From Prevotella sp. CAG:732 (GTDB lineage: Bacteria > Bacteroidota > Bacteroidia > Bacteroidales > Bacteroidaceae): a DNA stretch of 41,260 nt. A program made the translations under genes and the position numbers. The notes under the pieces are model-generated. The model saw only the letters and a program-made list of their open reading frames with translations, searched no databases and had not been told where the DNA came from. Within the stretch, counting starts at the first letter, position 1, and every line of letters starts with the position of its first letter. Below are positions 14,987-23,348 of the stretch, in pieces. Location of the stretch: positions 1 to 41,260 of the forward strand of contig FR893304.1 of NCBI GenBank assembly GCA_000436035.1, written 5' to 3'.

Positions 14987-17900
14987 TTACTTCAGCATAT
15001 TCTTTGGCAAGACTATGCGGATGATGACCATTCCATCTTCGGAAAGTTCTGCCTGAATGCCGGAGCCACGTCGATTAGTCACCTCCCCTATCTCTCTCAC
15101 GATCTGTCGGCAGAGCAAGAAGTCGAGGTTGCGAGTGAGCGGTGTGAAGAGCAGACGGCACTCCTCGGCGGTGAATTTCGTATCCGCCAATCGGATGATA
15201 TAATGAGAATAGACGGAATCACGACTGCCCTTTATTTGATGATTGGCAAACGTCATCTGCCCATCCTGAGCGGTCACCGCCGCCGAAGCAAGCCCATCCG
15301 ATACAGGCACCGCTGGAGCAGGCCCATCCGACAAATGCTCCTCTTCCCATACAAATTTCTTCTCACCTGTCGCTTTTCTCAACAAGGAGAGCAGATGAGG
15401 CAACATCTCCCTGTCATATCGGATATATTCCTCCACGATCTCCATCGCCTGGGCACTGAGCATCGTGTAAAGTTCCTTGTAGTAACCTACCAGTTCCTGG
15501 AGCGACAAGACATCGTCGGCATCGGTTGCTATCAACTGGCGAATGCGAGATGGATAATACATCGTCTCATGCTTGAGCGTTGAAAGACAGTTGTCAAGCA
15601 CCAAGTTGGAAACATGCAACTTGTCATTCTCATACTTCACACGATGTATCTCATCTTCCAACATCTGCTTGTCGGCAAGCTTTCCAGCCGATACCTCCTG
15701 CGCCCTTTGCAGTTCTGCCTCGATTTCCTCAACCACTCCGTCGAGTCGCTCCCATACATGGGATGTCACCGATTTCTTCGCCCACATCTCCTTGATTCTC
15801 TTCATCTTCTCCGAGACATCCAAGTCGCTGAGCAAAAGTTGATTGATGGCATTGATGCGCTCCACGGCATAGCGATAACGTACCACATGGCGATAATAGA
15901 GCAGATAGTAAGCTATCGGCAACTGCAAGAGCAAGAGTGAAAGCAAGATGATGGCCACCATCTTCGAGTTCTCAGAAGTCTGCATCGTACGCACATAATC
16001 AGGCAACGTGCTATCGGCACTTCGCTCTCGGAAGAGTTGGGTATAAACCTTGTTGTTGCTGTTGTAGAGTTGCCACTTATGGAGTGCGAGTGCAGCCACG
16101 GCGCTCTCATTGCGCAAGTCGAGTATCACATTGTAATTGGTCTTCACACTATCCTCAAACCATTTGATTTCCGCCGCATCAGCCACATTTGGATTGCGCA
16201 CCATCAAGCATTTGCTACCAGGGTGAAGGCTAAGATAATGGCGATTGAGATAGTAGATGGAGGAATCGGCGAAAGCCAAGGTTCGTGCATAGGTACCGGC
16301 GATATTGCTGAAGTAAGCACTATCGGCGAAGTCATCGGCACGCTGCAAGTCGGCAGAAGAGAGGTTGACATTTGGCTGATGACTGTGCTGCAAGGATGAG
16401 GCTTTTTGGGATGATGCACCCAGGGTTGCCCCCATGAAGAAAACCATCGCTGCCAGCACTCGGCTCACGCCCTTAGGCAATCGGAAACGGAACACGCTCC
16501 CCTTGCCCACCTCGCTCTCACAAGTGATTTGGCAGACAGAGAAGATACTGCTCACCTTCTTGTATTTCTCGATGATTCCCTTGCAGTTGAGCAAACCGAA
16601 GCCATGTCCACCCGTATAGGTTCGATCGAAGACATGGGCGAGTTGCTCCTCGTCCATTCCCTTACCTGTGTCGGCGATGCTCACCTCCACACAATTCTCC
16701 AGCACCTCAGCACTCACCATCACCTTGCCACCTTCTGGCGTAAACTTTCGAGCGTTGTCGGCGATGGTATTAATCATGAAGAGTGTGAGCGTACGGTCGG
16801 CCTTCACCTGGGCGGTGGTAGGCTGTACATCCAGTTGGATGCCCTTCATCAGAAATCCCATCTTACCCTTCTGCACGATGTCGAAGAGGGGCTGAAGAGG
16901 GAAGCTGACGATGCGAAGGCTCAATGCTCCTTGTCGCATCTGAATCCACTCGGTCAGTATCTGATTGTATTGATTGATCTTGTCGGTCAGTTCGGCGATA
17001 TACTGGTAGCGTTCTTGTTTCACCTCGTCAGAGTCCTTGCCCTCTACGAGTCTATCCACCTCGTGTATCATTCGGTCGATGAATGGCGTAATACTATTGA
17101 CGAGCGATACCTTGGCACGCTGCTCCAAGTTACGTCGCTTATTGTCGGAGAGGTGCAGACGAGCCATCTGCAACTCTTCATCTAGTTCTTCATATTCATC
17201 GTTTATCTCATTGACATGTTGCTCGTTACGTTGTTTCCATTCTTTCAAAGGTTCAAGCAGATTCGTCACAGGGTTCGCCTGGATTTTCCTACGTCTCATT
17301 CGGTCGAAGATATAGAGCAAGAAGACCACTAAGACGATCATGGCAATGACGGCGACGATCATGGCATTGAGTTGCAAAGCATTCTCATCGAGCAAGGCGG
17401 CACGTGCCTCCAATTGTCGGTCTTGTCTCGTCTGCTCCTGCAGGTCGAGATAGATGTTACGATTGTAGTCGCTCTTCTGCTTGTCATTGAGAGCAGAATA
17501 AACCATACAAAGGCGCTCATAGATGGAAGCCACTAGGTCGGGAGCCTTCTCCACCTCCTTGTTGGTTTCCAATGCCTTAATAAGACAATTGCCCGCCATA
17601 TTATAATCCTTGATGGCAAAATAGCATTCCGCTAACGTACGATAAGCACCTGCTATCTGATAGACATCACCATAAGAAAGGAAAATATTGAGCGCACGTT
17701 GCGCCAAGTTACCAGCCAAGAGCGAATCCGGCATCTGCTCAGAGTTGAGATACTGGATAGCTGGCAAATTGTTCTTGATGAGGAAATCACGGATGGCAGG
17801 TCGTTGCAGATGCTCGCTGATAGCTTGCAGCGCATTGGCTTGCCAATAAGGGTAGCCCGAACCCGTGGAAGCCAACATATAGCACTGCACGAGATAGTCG

Positions 17901-18580
17901 AACTCGGTTTGCGCTATCTGCTGGGCGGTTCCCTTGGTGATGGCACCACCCGAACCAAAATAGTATAAGTAGTTGAGATATTGCGCCGTATCATTCTCCA
18001 GGGCATCGGCATCAATATCATTGAGAGCTTTCATCATAGGTTCGTCCAATCCTACATAATAAAAATAGGTAGCATCGACGATGTCGAACTCGCTCTGTGC
18101 ATAGATGGCACGGCGGCGTTCACGAGCAGGCAAATTAGCCGCCTCCTCGTTCAATCGGCGCAAGCGAGCCATGGCACGCTCACGATAGGTATAAAAATCC
18201 TTGTTGTGAGATTCTCGTTGACAGATACGCATGTGTTGCACATCGGCAATGAGAAGCTCCAGTTGGTTGTTGCTTTTCTCCTCTACCAGGTCGAGCCACT
18301 TCTGCGCCGCCTGATAGTTCATCTTAGCCATCTCCACGAAGGCTAGGTTATTGTAAGCCTCGGCGTATCCTATCCCATAATCATCCGATAGGCGTAAAGC
18401 TTTCTCAGCATATACTTTGGCTGAGTCGAGGTTTCTATAGTGATAAGCATAAGAAAGGTTGTTCAACCTATCCACCTCCTCCTTGTGCGAGGGGCGACAA
18501 GCCGAAAAGAACAGCAGCGCTATCATCAAAGAGGTGATAGCGCTGCCGAAATGATTGATATTTAATGTACTTTTCTTCAT
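14987..18580 (-). CDS. DUF5112/DUF5113 sensor histidine kinase
   Basis: A 1197-residue membrane sensor. The N-terminus has a lipoprotein-like signal (SLMIALLFFSAC) followed by TPR-like helices (about 40-395). TM1 is near 403-425, then a coiled coil (EINDEYEELDEEL) and a HATPase_c domain: N-box NTIADNAR about 602, G1 DTGKGM about 634, G2 GHGFGL about 656. A second signal-like hydrophobic segment lies near 708-720, another TM near 873-895 and a C-terminal DUF5113 region. I do not see a standard HisKA motif; H near 503 in DRMIHEVDRL is the best phospho-acceptor candidate. The chosen ATG at 18580 shares its A with the eda stop (TAATG), so translation is probably coupled to sugar-acid catabolism. 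Confidence 0.85.
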   Translation of the reverse strand: MKKSTLNINHFGSAITSLMIALLFFSACRPSHKEEVDRLNNLSYAYHYRNLDSAKVYAEKALRLSDDYGIGYAEAYNNLAFVEMAKMNYQAAQKWLDLVEEKSNNQLELLIADVQHMRICQRESHNKDFYTYRERAMARLRRLNEEAANLPARERRRAIYAQSEFDIVDATYFYYVGLDEPMMKALNDIDADALENDTAQYLNYLYYFGSGGAITKGTAQQIAQTEFDYLVQCYMLASTGSGYPYWQANALQAISEHLQRPAIRDFLIKNNLPAIQYLNSEQMPDSLLAGNLAQRALNIFLSYGDVYQIAGAYRTLAECYFAIKDYNMAGNCLIKALETNKEVEKAPDLVASIYERLCMVYSALNDKQKSDYNRNIYLDLQEQTRQDRQLEARAALLDENALQLNAMIVAVIAMIVLVVFLLYIFDRMRRRKIQANPVTNLLEPLKEWKQRNEQHVNEINDEYEELDEELQMARLHLSDNKRRNLEQRAKVSLVNSITPFIDRMIHEVDRLVEGKDSDEVKQERYQYIAELTDKINQYNQILTEWIQMRQGALSLRIVSFPLQPLFDIVQKGKMGFLMKGIQLDVQPTTAQVKADRTLTLFMINTIADNARKFTPEGGKVMVSAEVLENCVEVSIADTGKGMDEEQLAHVFDRTYTGGHGFGLLNCKGIIEKYKKVSSIFSVCQITCESEVGKGSVFRFRLPKGVSRVLAAMVFFMGATLGASSQKASSLQHSHQPNVNLSSADLQRADDFADSAYFSNIAGTYARTLAFADSSIYYLNRHYLSLHPGSKCLMVRNPNVADAAEIKWFEDSVKTNYNVILDLRNESAVAALALHKWQLYNSNNKVYTQLFRERSADSTLPDYVRTMQTSENSKMVAIILLSLLLLQLPIAYYLLYYRHVVRYRYAVERINAINQLLLSDLDVSEKMKRIKEMWAKKSVTSHVWERLDGVVEEIEAELQRAQEVSAGKLADKQMLEDEIHRVKYENDKLHVSNLVLDNCLSTLKHETMYYPSRIRQLIATDADDVLSLQELVGYYKELYTMLSAQAMEIVEEYIRYDREMLPHLLSLLRKATGEKKFVWEEEHLSDGPAPAVPVSDGLASAAVTAQDGQMTFANHQIKGSRDSVYSHYIIRLADTKFTAEECRLLFTPLTRNLDFLLCRQIVREIGEVTNRRGSGIQAELSEDGMVIIRIVLPKNMLK

Positions 18581-19251
18581 TAAGCGCGAGCCTTGGCAAT
18601 ATAGCCGAGAGCTTCCTGGCACTTAGCGGTGATGGCAGCCCAGTCACCAGCAGCTACTACATCCTTAGGGAAGAGCTTAGAGCCCATACCTACACAGAGA
18701 ACACCAGCCTTGATCCACGGAGTCAAGTTCTCCTCTGTTGGCTCTACCGCACCTGTTACCATGATGTTGCTCCAACGGAGAGGTGCCATTACGTTCTTCA
18801 CGAATGAAGGACCCCCTACGTTACCTGCAGGGAATACCTTTGTGACATCACAACCAGCAGCCTGGGCATTGTTGATCTCTGTTACTGAACCACAACCTGG
18901 AGAATAAGGAACCAAGCGACGGTTACATACAGGAGCAATCTCTGGGTTGAAGTTAGGACCTACGATGAAGTTGGCACCCAACTGGAGGTACAAAGCAGCA
19001 GTACCAGCGTCGATGACTGTACCTGCACCGAGGATCATCTCTGGGCACTCCTTGTCAGCCCACTTTACAAGCTCACCGAAGATCTCATGAGCGAAGTCGC
19101 CACGGTTAGTAAACTCGAATACACGTACGCCGCCCTCATAGCAAGCCTTGATGACGTTCTTGCAAATCTCAACGTCCTTATTGAAGAATACAGGCACCAT
19201 ACCAGTCTCTTTCATGGCTGCCATGACCTGCATTTTGCTAAATTTTGCCAT
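18580..19251 (-). CDS. eda: KDPG/KHG aldolase
   Basis: A 223-residue class I aldolase. It cleaves 2-keto-3-deoxy-6-phosphogluconate to pyruvate and glyceraldehyde-3-phosphate, the last Entner-Doudoroff step, in the cytoplasm. The Schiff-base lysine is K138 in DVTKVFPAG, the catalytic glutamate E46 in VFEFTNR, and the phosphate/substrate loop VPYSPGCGSVTEI sits near 114-126. Length is normal for Eda. It lies 42 bp after kdgK and overlaps the sensor start by one base. With KdgK and UxaA it completes the lower galacturonate/glucuronate route. Confidence 0.92.
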   Translation of the reverse strand: MAKFSKMQVMAAMKETGMVPVFFNKDVEICKNVIKACYEGGVRVFEFTNRGDFAHEIFGELVKWADKECPEMILGAGTVIDAGTAALYLQLGANFIVGPNFNPEIAPVCNRRLVPYSPGCGSVTEINNAQAAGCDVTKVFPAGNVGGPSFVKNVMAPLRWSNIMVTGAVEPTEENLTPWIKAGVLCVGMGSKLFPKDVVAAGDWAAITAKCQEALGYIAKARA

Positions 19252-19293
19252 TTAAAATTTATAATTTATAATTTATCCTTTATAATTTAAAAC

Positions 19294-20316
19294 TTATCTC
19301 TGTACACGACCATTTGCGTTACCACCAGCAAGGCTCTCTACCTCGTCAGCAGATACCAAGTTGAAGTCGCCTGGGATAGTGTGCTTCAAGGCAGAAGCAG
19401 CTACAGCGAACTCCAATGCCTCAGCCTGATTAGGCTTGGTCAAAAGACCGTGGATCAAACCACCAGAGAAAGAGTCACCACCACCTACGCGGTCGATGAT
19501 TGGGTTGATGTCGTAGTGCTTGCTCTGATAGAACTCCTTGCCATCATAGATGAGAGCCTTCCATCCATTGTGTGTAGCAGAAAGAGACTCACGGAGAGTA
19601 GAAACGACATACTTGAAGCCAAACTCCTTCATCATGCCCTGGAAGATTCCATAATATCCCTCAGCGTCGGTCTTACCTCCCTCTACGTCAGCGTCTGGCT
19701 TGAAGCCCAAGCAGAGTTGAGCATCCTCCTCGTTACCGATGCAAACGTCAACATACTGCATCAAAGGACGCATCACTGAGATAGCCTTCTCTGATGTCCA
19801 AAGCTTCTTGCGGAAGTTGAGGTCAACAGATACGGTGACACCATGACGCTTAGCAGCCTCGCAAGCCAACTTGGTCAACTCGGCAGCCTTGTCGCTGATG
19901 GCAGGAGTGATACCGCTCCAGTGGAACCACTGAGCACCCTCCATGATAGCGTCGAAGTCGAAGTCTGAAGGATCAGCCTCAGCGATAGAGCTGTGAGCAC
20001 GGTCATAGATAACCTTGGATGGACGCATAGAAGCACCTGTCTCTGCATAATAAAGACCTACACGGTCACCGCCACGAGCGATGAAGTCGGTGTTGACACC
20101 ATAACGACGAAGGGCGTTGACAGCAATCTGACCGATCTCGTGCTTAGGCAACTTAGATACGAAATATGCCTCGTGACCATAGTTAGCCACACTAACAGCT
20201 ACGTTAGCCTCACCACCACCAGGGATGATGCGGAATGAGTCACTCTGAATGAAGCGATCGTTGCCTTCTGGAGACAAGCGAAGCATAATCTCACCTAATG
20301 TTACAATTTTTGCCAT
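19294..20316 (-). CDS. kdgK: 2-keto-3-deoxygluconate kinase (PfkB family)
   Basis: A 340-residue PfkB-family sugar kinase. The N-terminal signature is IPGGGEANVAVSVANYG (31-47), and the C-terminal one is DRVGGGDSFSGGL with catalytic base D281. SVDLNFRKKLW and the neighbouring eda and uxaA identify the substrate as 2-keto-3-deoxygluconate, which it phosphorylates with ATP to KDPG. It is the first gene of the minus-strand operon and has a promoter at 20383-20390 with a palindrome just inside the transcript. Normal length; no oddity seen. Confidence 0.9.
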   Translation of the reverse strand: MAKIVTLGEIMLRLSPEGNDRFIQSDSFRIIPGGGEANVAVSVANYGHEAYFVSKLPKHEIGQIAVNALRRYGVNTDFIARGGDRVGLYYAETGASMRPSKVIYDRAHSSIAEADPSDFDFDAIMEGAQWFHWSGITPAISDKAAELTKLACEAAKRHGVTVSVDLNFRKKLWTSEKAISVMRPLMQYVDVCIGNEEDAQLCLGFKPDADVEGGKTDAEGYYGIFQGMMKEFGFKYVVSTLRESLSATHNGWKALIYDGKEFYQSKHYDINPIIDRVGGGDSFSGGLIHGLLTKPNQAEALEFAVAASALKHTIPGDFNLVSADEVESLAGGNANGRVQR

Positions 20317-20359
20317 GTTTTGAATTGTTTTAAATTTGTTTCTTTATAGTTGTTCTTTC

Positions 20360-20375
20360 AATTGGATTTCCAATT
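20360..20375. promoter_or_regulatory. Palindrome at the start of the kdgK transcript
   Basis: AATTGGATTTCCAATT has perfect 7-bp arms around TT. It begins about 3 bp after the expected transcription start, where a bound repressor would block the kdgK operon. The LacI-family protein next door is the obvious candidate; this is inference. Confidence 0.55.
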
Positions 20376-20382
20376 ATCGGGG

Positions 20383-20414
20383 CAAAAATAATCATAATTT
20401 CTCGAATAACGAAA
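20383..20414 (-). promoter_or_regulatory. Promoter for the kdgK operon
   Basis: On the minus strand TATTTTTG (20390-20383) is a consensus -7 box; the -33 position carries TTTC (20414-20411) rather than TTTG. Confidence 0.6.
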
Positions 20415-20461
20415 GAAAATCTCACTTTTTTTTGTTTTTCGTGCAAAAAAGTGGCTGTGCA

Positions 20462-20493
20462 TTCGCACAATTCAAATAATTGTTGTATATTTG
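20462..20493 (+). promoter_or_regulatory. Promoter for the LacI-family gene with internal operator
   Basis: TATATTTG (20486-20493) is the -7 box, with a weak TTCG at -33. Between them lies ACAATTCAAATAATTGT (20467-20483), an inverted repeat with 6-bp arms, suited to autoregulation. Confidence 0.55.
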
Positions 20494-20669
20494 CGCCGTA
20501 TTTAACACTTTGTGGTCGCACACAAGCAATCAACAATCAATAGAATTGTGGACTTGCACAGTCGCCGACAAAACTGCCAAAGCCTACTCCATGCAGACAG
20601 AGGCAGAATGTATTATATATATAATAAGGTGTAAGCGACAGACGACATCCACAGCAAACTCTAAAAACT

Positions 20670-21734
20670 ATGGCCGAAAAAATTAGAATCAAAGACATCG
20701 CAGAAAGGGCTGGCGTTTCCGTAGGAACCGTCGATAGGGTCTTGCACGACCGCCCCAACGTCTCCAAGCCTGCACGAGAGAAAGTGGAACAGGCTTTGAA
20801 GGAAATGAATTACCAGCCCAACATGTATGCCAGCGCCCTGGCGTACAACAAGTCATATACCTTCTATCTCCTGATACCGAAGCACGAGTCGGAAGCTTAC
20901 TGGGAGGAGATAGAGGAAGGAGCACGCAAGTGTGAGGAGACACGCCGCGACTTTCATATCGACGTGGAAATCCTGTTCTATGAGCGCTCCAGCGAGGAGT
21001 CATTCCGAGAGCAAGGGCAAGCCGTCATCGATGCACAACCTGAGGGTGTCATCATCGTGCCTTCATCCTTGGAGGTCACCAGGGAGTTCACCGACCAGCT
21101 TCATCAGAAGAGCATCCCATTCATCATGCTCGACTCCTATATGCCCGACCTTCGTCCTCTCTCGTTTTTCGGTCAAGATTCCTTCTGTAGCGGTTTCTTC
21201 GCCGCCAAGATGCTCATGATGATAGCCAACAAGGAAACGGAGATTATGTTGATGCGCCAAACCAAGAATGGCATCGTGGTGAGCAAGCAGCAGGACAACC
21301 GTGAGGTAGGATTCCGCCACTACATGCACGACCATTTTCCACAGGTCAAGATCAATGTGCTCGACCTACCGCTCAATGGCACCCGAAGTGAGTTCAACAA
21401 GATGTTGGAGAAATATTTCGCCCTCCACCCTGCCACTCACCATTGCATCACCCTCACCTCGAAGGCTCACCTGGTGGGTGACTTCCTCTTGAAGAGCAAT
21501 CGCCGTGACGTGCAGATCATGGGATATGACATGGTGGAGAAAAACGCCAGATGCTTGCGAGAAGGCAGCATCTCCTTCCTCATCGCCCAGCACGCCTATA
21601 TGCAAGGCTACAACTGCGTGGAGACTCTCTTCCGTTCTCTCGTACTGAAGAAGAAGGTGACACCGGTAAACTACATGCCTATCGAGCTGCTCATGAAGGA
21701 GAATGTGGATTTCTATCAGAGAACGCAGATTTAA
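20670..21734 (+). CDS. LacI-family transcription regulator
   Basis: A 354-residue protein. Residues 5-60 form the LacI helix-turn-helix and hinge (IRIKDIAERAGVSVGTVDRV, then NVSKPAREKVEQALKEMNYQPN). The rest is a periplasmic-binding-protein-like sensor domain with SIPFIMLDSYMP and FGQDSFCSGFFAAKML. Such proteins bind palindromic operators and let go, or bind, on sugar binding. Its position, divergent from kdgK-eda and 63 bp before uxaA, suggests it controls hexuronate use, sensing an acid such as galacturonate or KDG. The effector is inference. Confidence 0.85.
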   Translation: MAEKIRIKDIAERAGVSVGTVDRVLHDRPNVSKPAREKVEQALKEMNYQPNMYASALAYNKSYTFYLLIPKHESEAYWEEIEEGARKCEETRRDFHIDVEILFYERSSEESFREQGQAVIDAQPEGVIIVPSSLEVTREFTDQLHQKSIPFIMLDSYMPDLRPLSFFGQDSFCSGFFAAKMLMMIANKETEIMLMRQTKNGIVVSKQQDNREVGFRHYMHDHFPQVKINVLDLPLNGTRSEFNKMLEKYFALHPATHHCITLTSKAHLVGDFLLKSNRRDVQIMGYDMVEKNARCLREGSISFLIAQHAYMQGYNCVETLFRSLVLKKKVTPVNYMPIELLMKENVDFYQRTQI

Positions 21735-21797
21735 GTAAAGAATTCATCTCTTTATACAAGAACATTATAAATATAACATATTAAAAAACAACTACGA

Positions 21798-23294
21798 ATG
21801 AAACTATCAAGCTTTATCAAGATTAACCCTGCCGACTCGGTAGTGGTTTGCTTGCGCCCCATGAAGAAGGGCGATGTAATCGAGGTGGATGGCAAGAACA
21901 TCACCCTCTTGCAGGACACTCCTGCTGGCCATAAGGTGCTCATCGACGATGCACCTGAAGGCAAGGACATCATCAAGTACGGCTACCCTATCGGTCATGC
22001 CAAGCAAGACTTGAAACAGGGTGAGTGGGTCAACGAGAACAACCTCAAGACCAACCTTGCCGGTACTTTGGAATATACTTACAACCCTGTGGATGAGCAG
22101 TTGAACATCCAGCAGGAGAACCGCACCTTCAAGGGCTATGTTCGCAAGAACGGCGAGGTAGGTGTGAGAAACGAAATTTGGGTAGTTCCTACCGTGGGCT
22201 GCGTGAATGGCGTGGCTGAGAAGTTGGTGGAATTGCTCAAGAACGAGACTCATAGCGAGGGCATCGACGCCATCCATGCTTGGCATCACAACTTCGGTTG
22301 TTCCCAGCTCTCTGGCGACCACGAGAACACTCGCAAGGTGTTGCGTGACATCTGCTTGCATCCAAACGCAGGCGCAGTGCTCGTATTGTCGCTCGGTTGC
22401 GAGAACAATCAGCCAGATGCCTTCATGGAGATGCTCGGCGACTATGACAAGGATCGCATCAAGTTGCTCGTAACCCAGAAGGTGGAGGGCGACGAGCTGG
22501 AGGAAGGCATGAAGATTCTTCGTGACCTCTATCAGAAGGCTAAGGAAGACAAGCGTGAGGACGTGCCAGTGAGCAAGTTGCGCGTAGGTTTGAAGTGTGG
22601 TGGCTCCGACGGATTCAGCGGCATCACCGCCAACCCATTGGTAGGTGAATTCTCCGACTGGCTCGTAGCTCAGGGCGGTACCAGCATCCTGACCGAGGTG
22701 CCTGAGATGTTTGGCGCAGAGACCATCCTCATGAACCGTTGCGAGAACAAGGCTTTGTTCGACAAGACCGTTCACCTCATCAACGACTTCAAGGAGTACT
22801 TCCTCAGCCATGGCGAGCCTGTGGGCGAGAATCCTTCTCCAGGCAACAAGGCGGGTGGTATCTCTACCCTTGAGGACAAGGCATTGGGTTGCACCCAGAA
22901 GTGCGGTCGTGCTCCAGTGAGCGGCGTATTGCAGTATGGCGACCGCTTGGAGACAACAGGCTTGAACCTCCTCTCTGCCCCAGGCAACGACCTCGTGGCA
23001 GCTACCGCCTTGGCTTCAGCAGGATGCCAGTTGGTACTCTTCACCACCGGACGTGGCACGCCATTCGGCACCTTCGTACCAACGATGAAGATTTCCACCA
23101 ACAGCAACTTGGCGAAGAATAAGCCAAACTGGATTGACTTCAATGCCGGTGAGTTGGTAGAGGGCACGGAGATGAAAGACCTCGTGCGCAAGTTCATCGA
23201 CAAGATCATCGCCGCGGCGAGTGGCGAGGAAGCTCGCAACGAGTACAACGGCTATCGTGAGATCTCCATCTTCAAGAATGGAGTAACTTTGTAA
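21798..23294 (+). CDS. uxaA: Altronate dehydratase
   Basis: A 498-residue UxaA-family protein. Residues about 1-90 are a SAF domain (RPMKKGDVIEVDG), followed by the larger catalytic part with HNFGCSQLSGDHENT, GLKCGGSDGFSGITANP and GCTQKCGRAPVSG; the conserved cysteines fit the metal-dependent dehydratase family. It removes water from D-altronate to give 2-keto-3-deoxygluconate, the substrate of the KdgK encoded on the other strand. Normal length for the family. It follows the regulator gene by 63 bp and is followed by the NhaC-type gene. Confidence 0.92.
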   Translation: MKLSSFIKINPADSVVVCLRPMKKGDVIEVDGKNITLLQDTPAGHKVLIDDAPEGKDIIKYGYPIGHAKQDLKQGEWVNENNLKTNLAGTLEYTYNPVDEQLNIQQENRTFKGYVRKNGEVGVRNEIWVVPTVGCVNGVAEKLVELLKNETHSEGIDAIHAWHHNFGCSQLSGDHENTRKVLRDICLHPNAGAVLVLSLGCENNQPDAFMEMLGDYDKDRIKLLVTQKVEGDELEEGMKILRDLYQKAKEDKREDVPVSKLRVGLKCGGSDGFSGITANPLVGEFSDWLVAQGGTSILTEVPEMFGAETILMNRCENKALFDKTVHLINDFKEYFLSHGEPVGENPSPGNKAGGISTLEDKALGCTQKCGRAPVSGVLQYGDRLETTGLNLLSAPGNDLVAATALASAGCQLVLFTTGRGTPFGTFVPTMKISTNSNLAKNKPNWIDFNAGELVEGTEMKDLVRKFIDKIIAAASGEEARNEYNGYREISIFKNGVTL

Positions 23295-23304
23295 GTGAAG
23301 AACG

Positions 23305-23336
23305 AAAAGTGAAGAGTGGCAAATCTCTTCACTTTT
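23305..23336 (+). terminator. Hairpin between uxaA and the NhaC-type gene
   Basis: Perfect 12-bp stem (23305-23316 with 23325-23336), 8-nt loop, ending in TTTT. It may end part of the transcripts; readthrough is expected since the next ATG is only 13 bp away. Confidence 0.6.
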
Positions 23337-23348
23337 AAATACAAAATT

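Larger units (their letters stand above)
20317..20669. other. Divergent control region between kdgK and the LacI-type regulator
   Basis: This 353-bp region has both promoters, two candidate operators (20360-20375 and 20467-20483) and a leader of about 170 nt before the regulator gene, including an AT-run TATTATATATATAATA near 20610-20625. I see no gene. Confidence 0.65.

Noticed and set aside
23316..23348. GTG start for the NhaC-type protein, adding 11 residues
   Set aside because: The codon lies inside a perfect hairpin and the extra residues do not look like an NhaC start; the ATG at 23349 gives a normal N-terminus.
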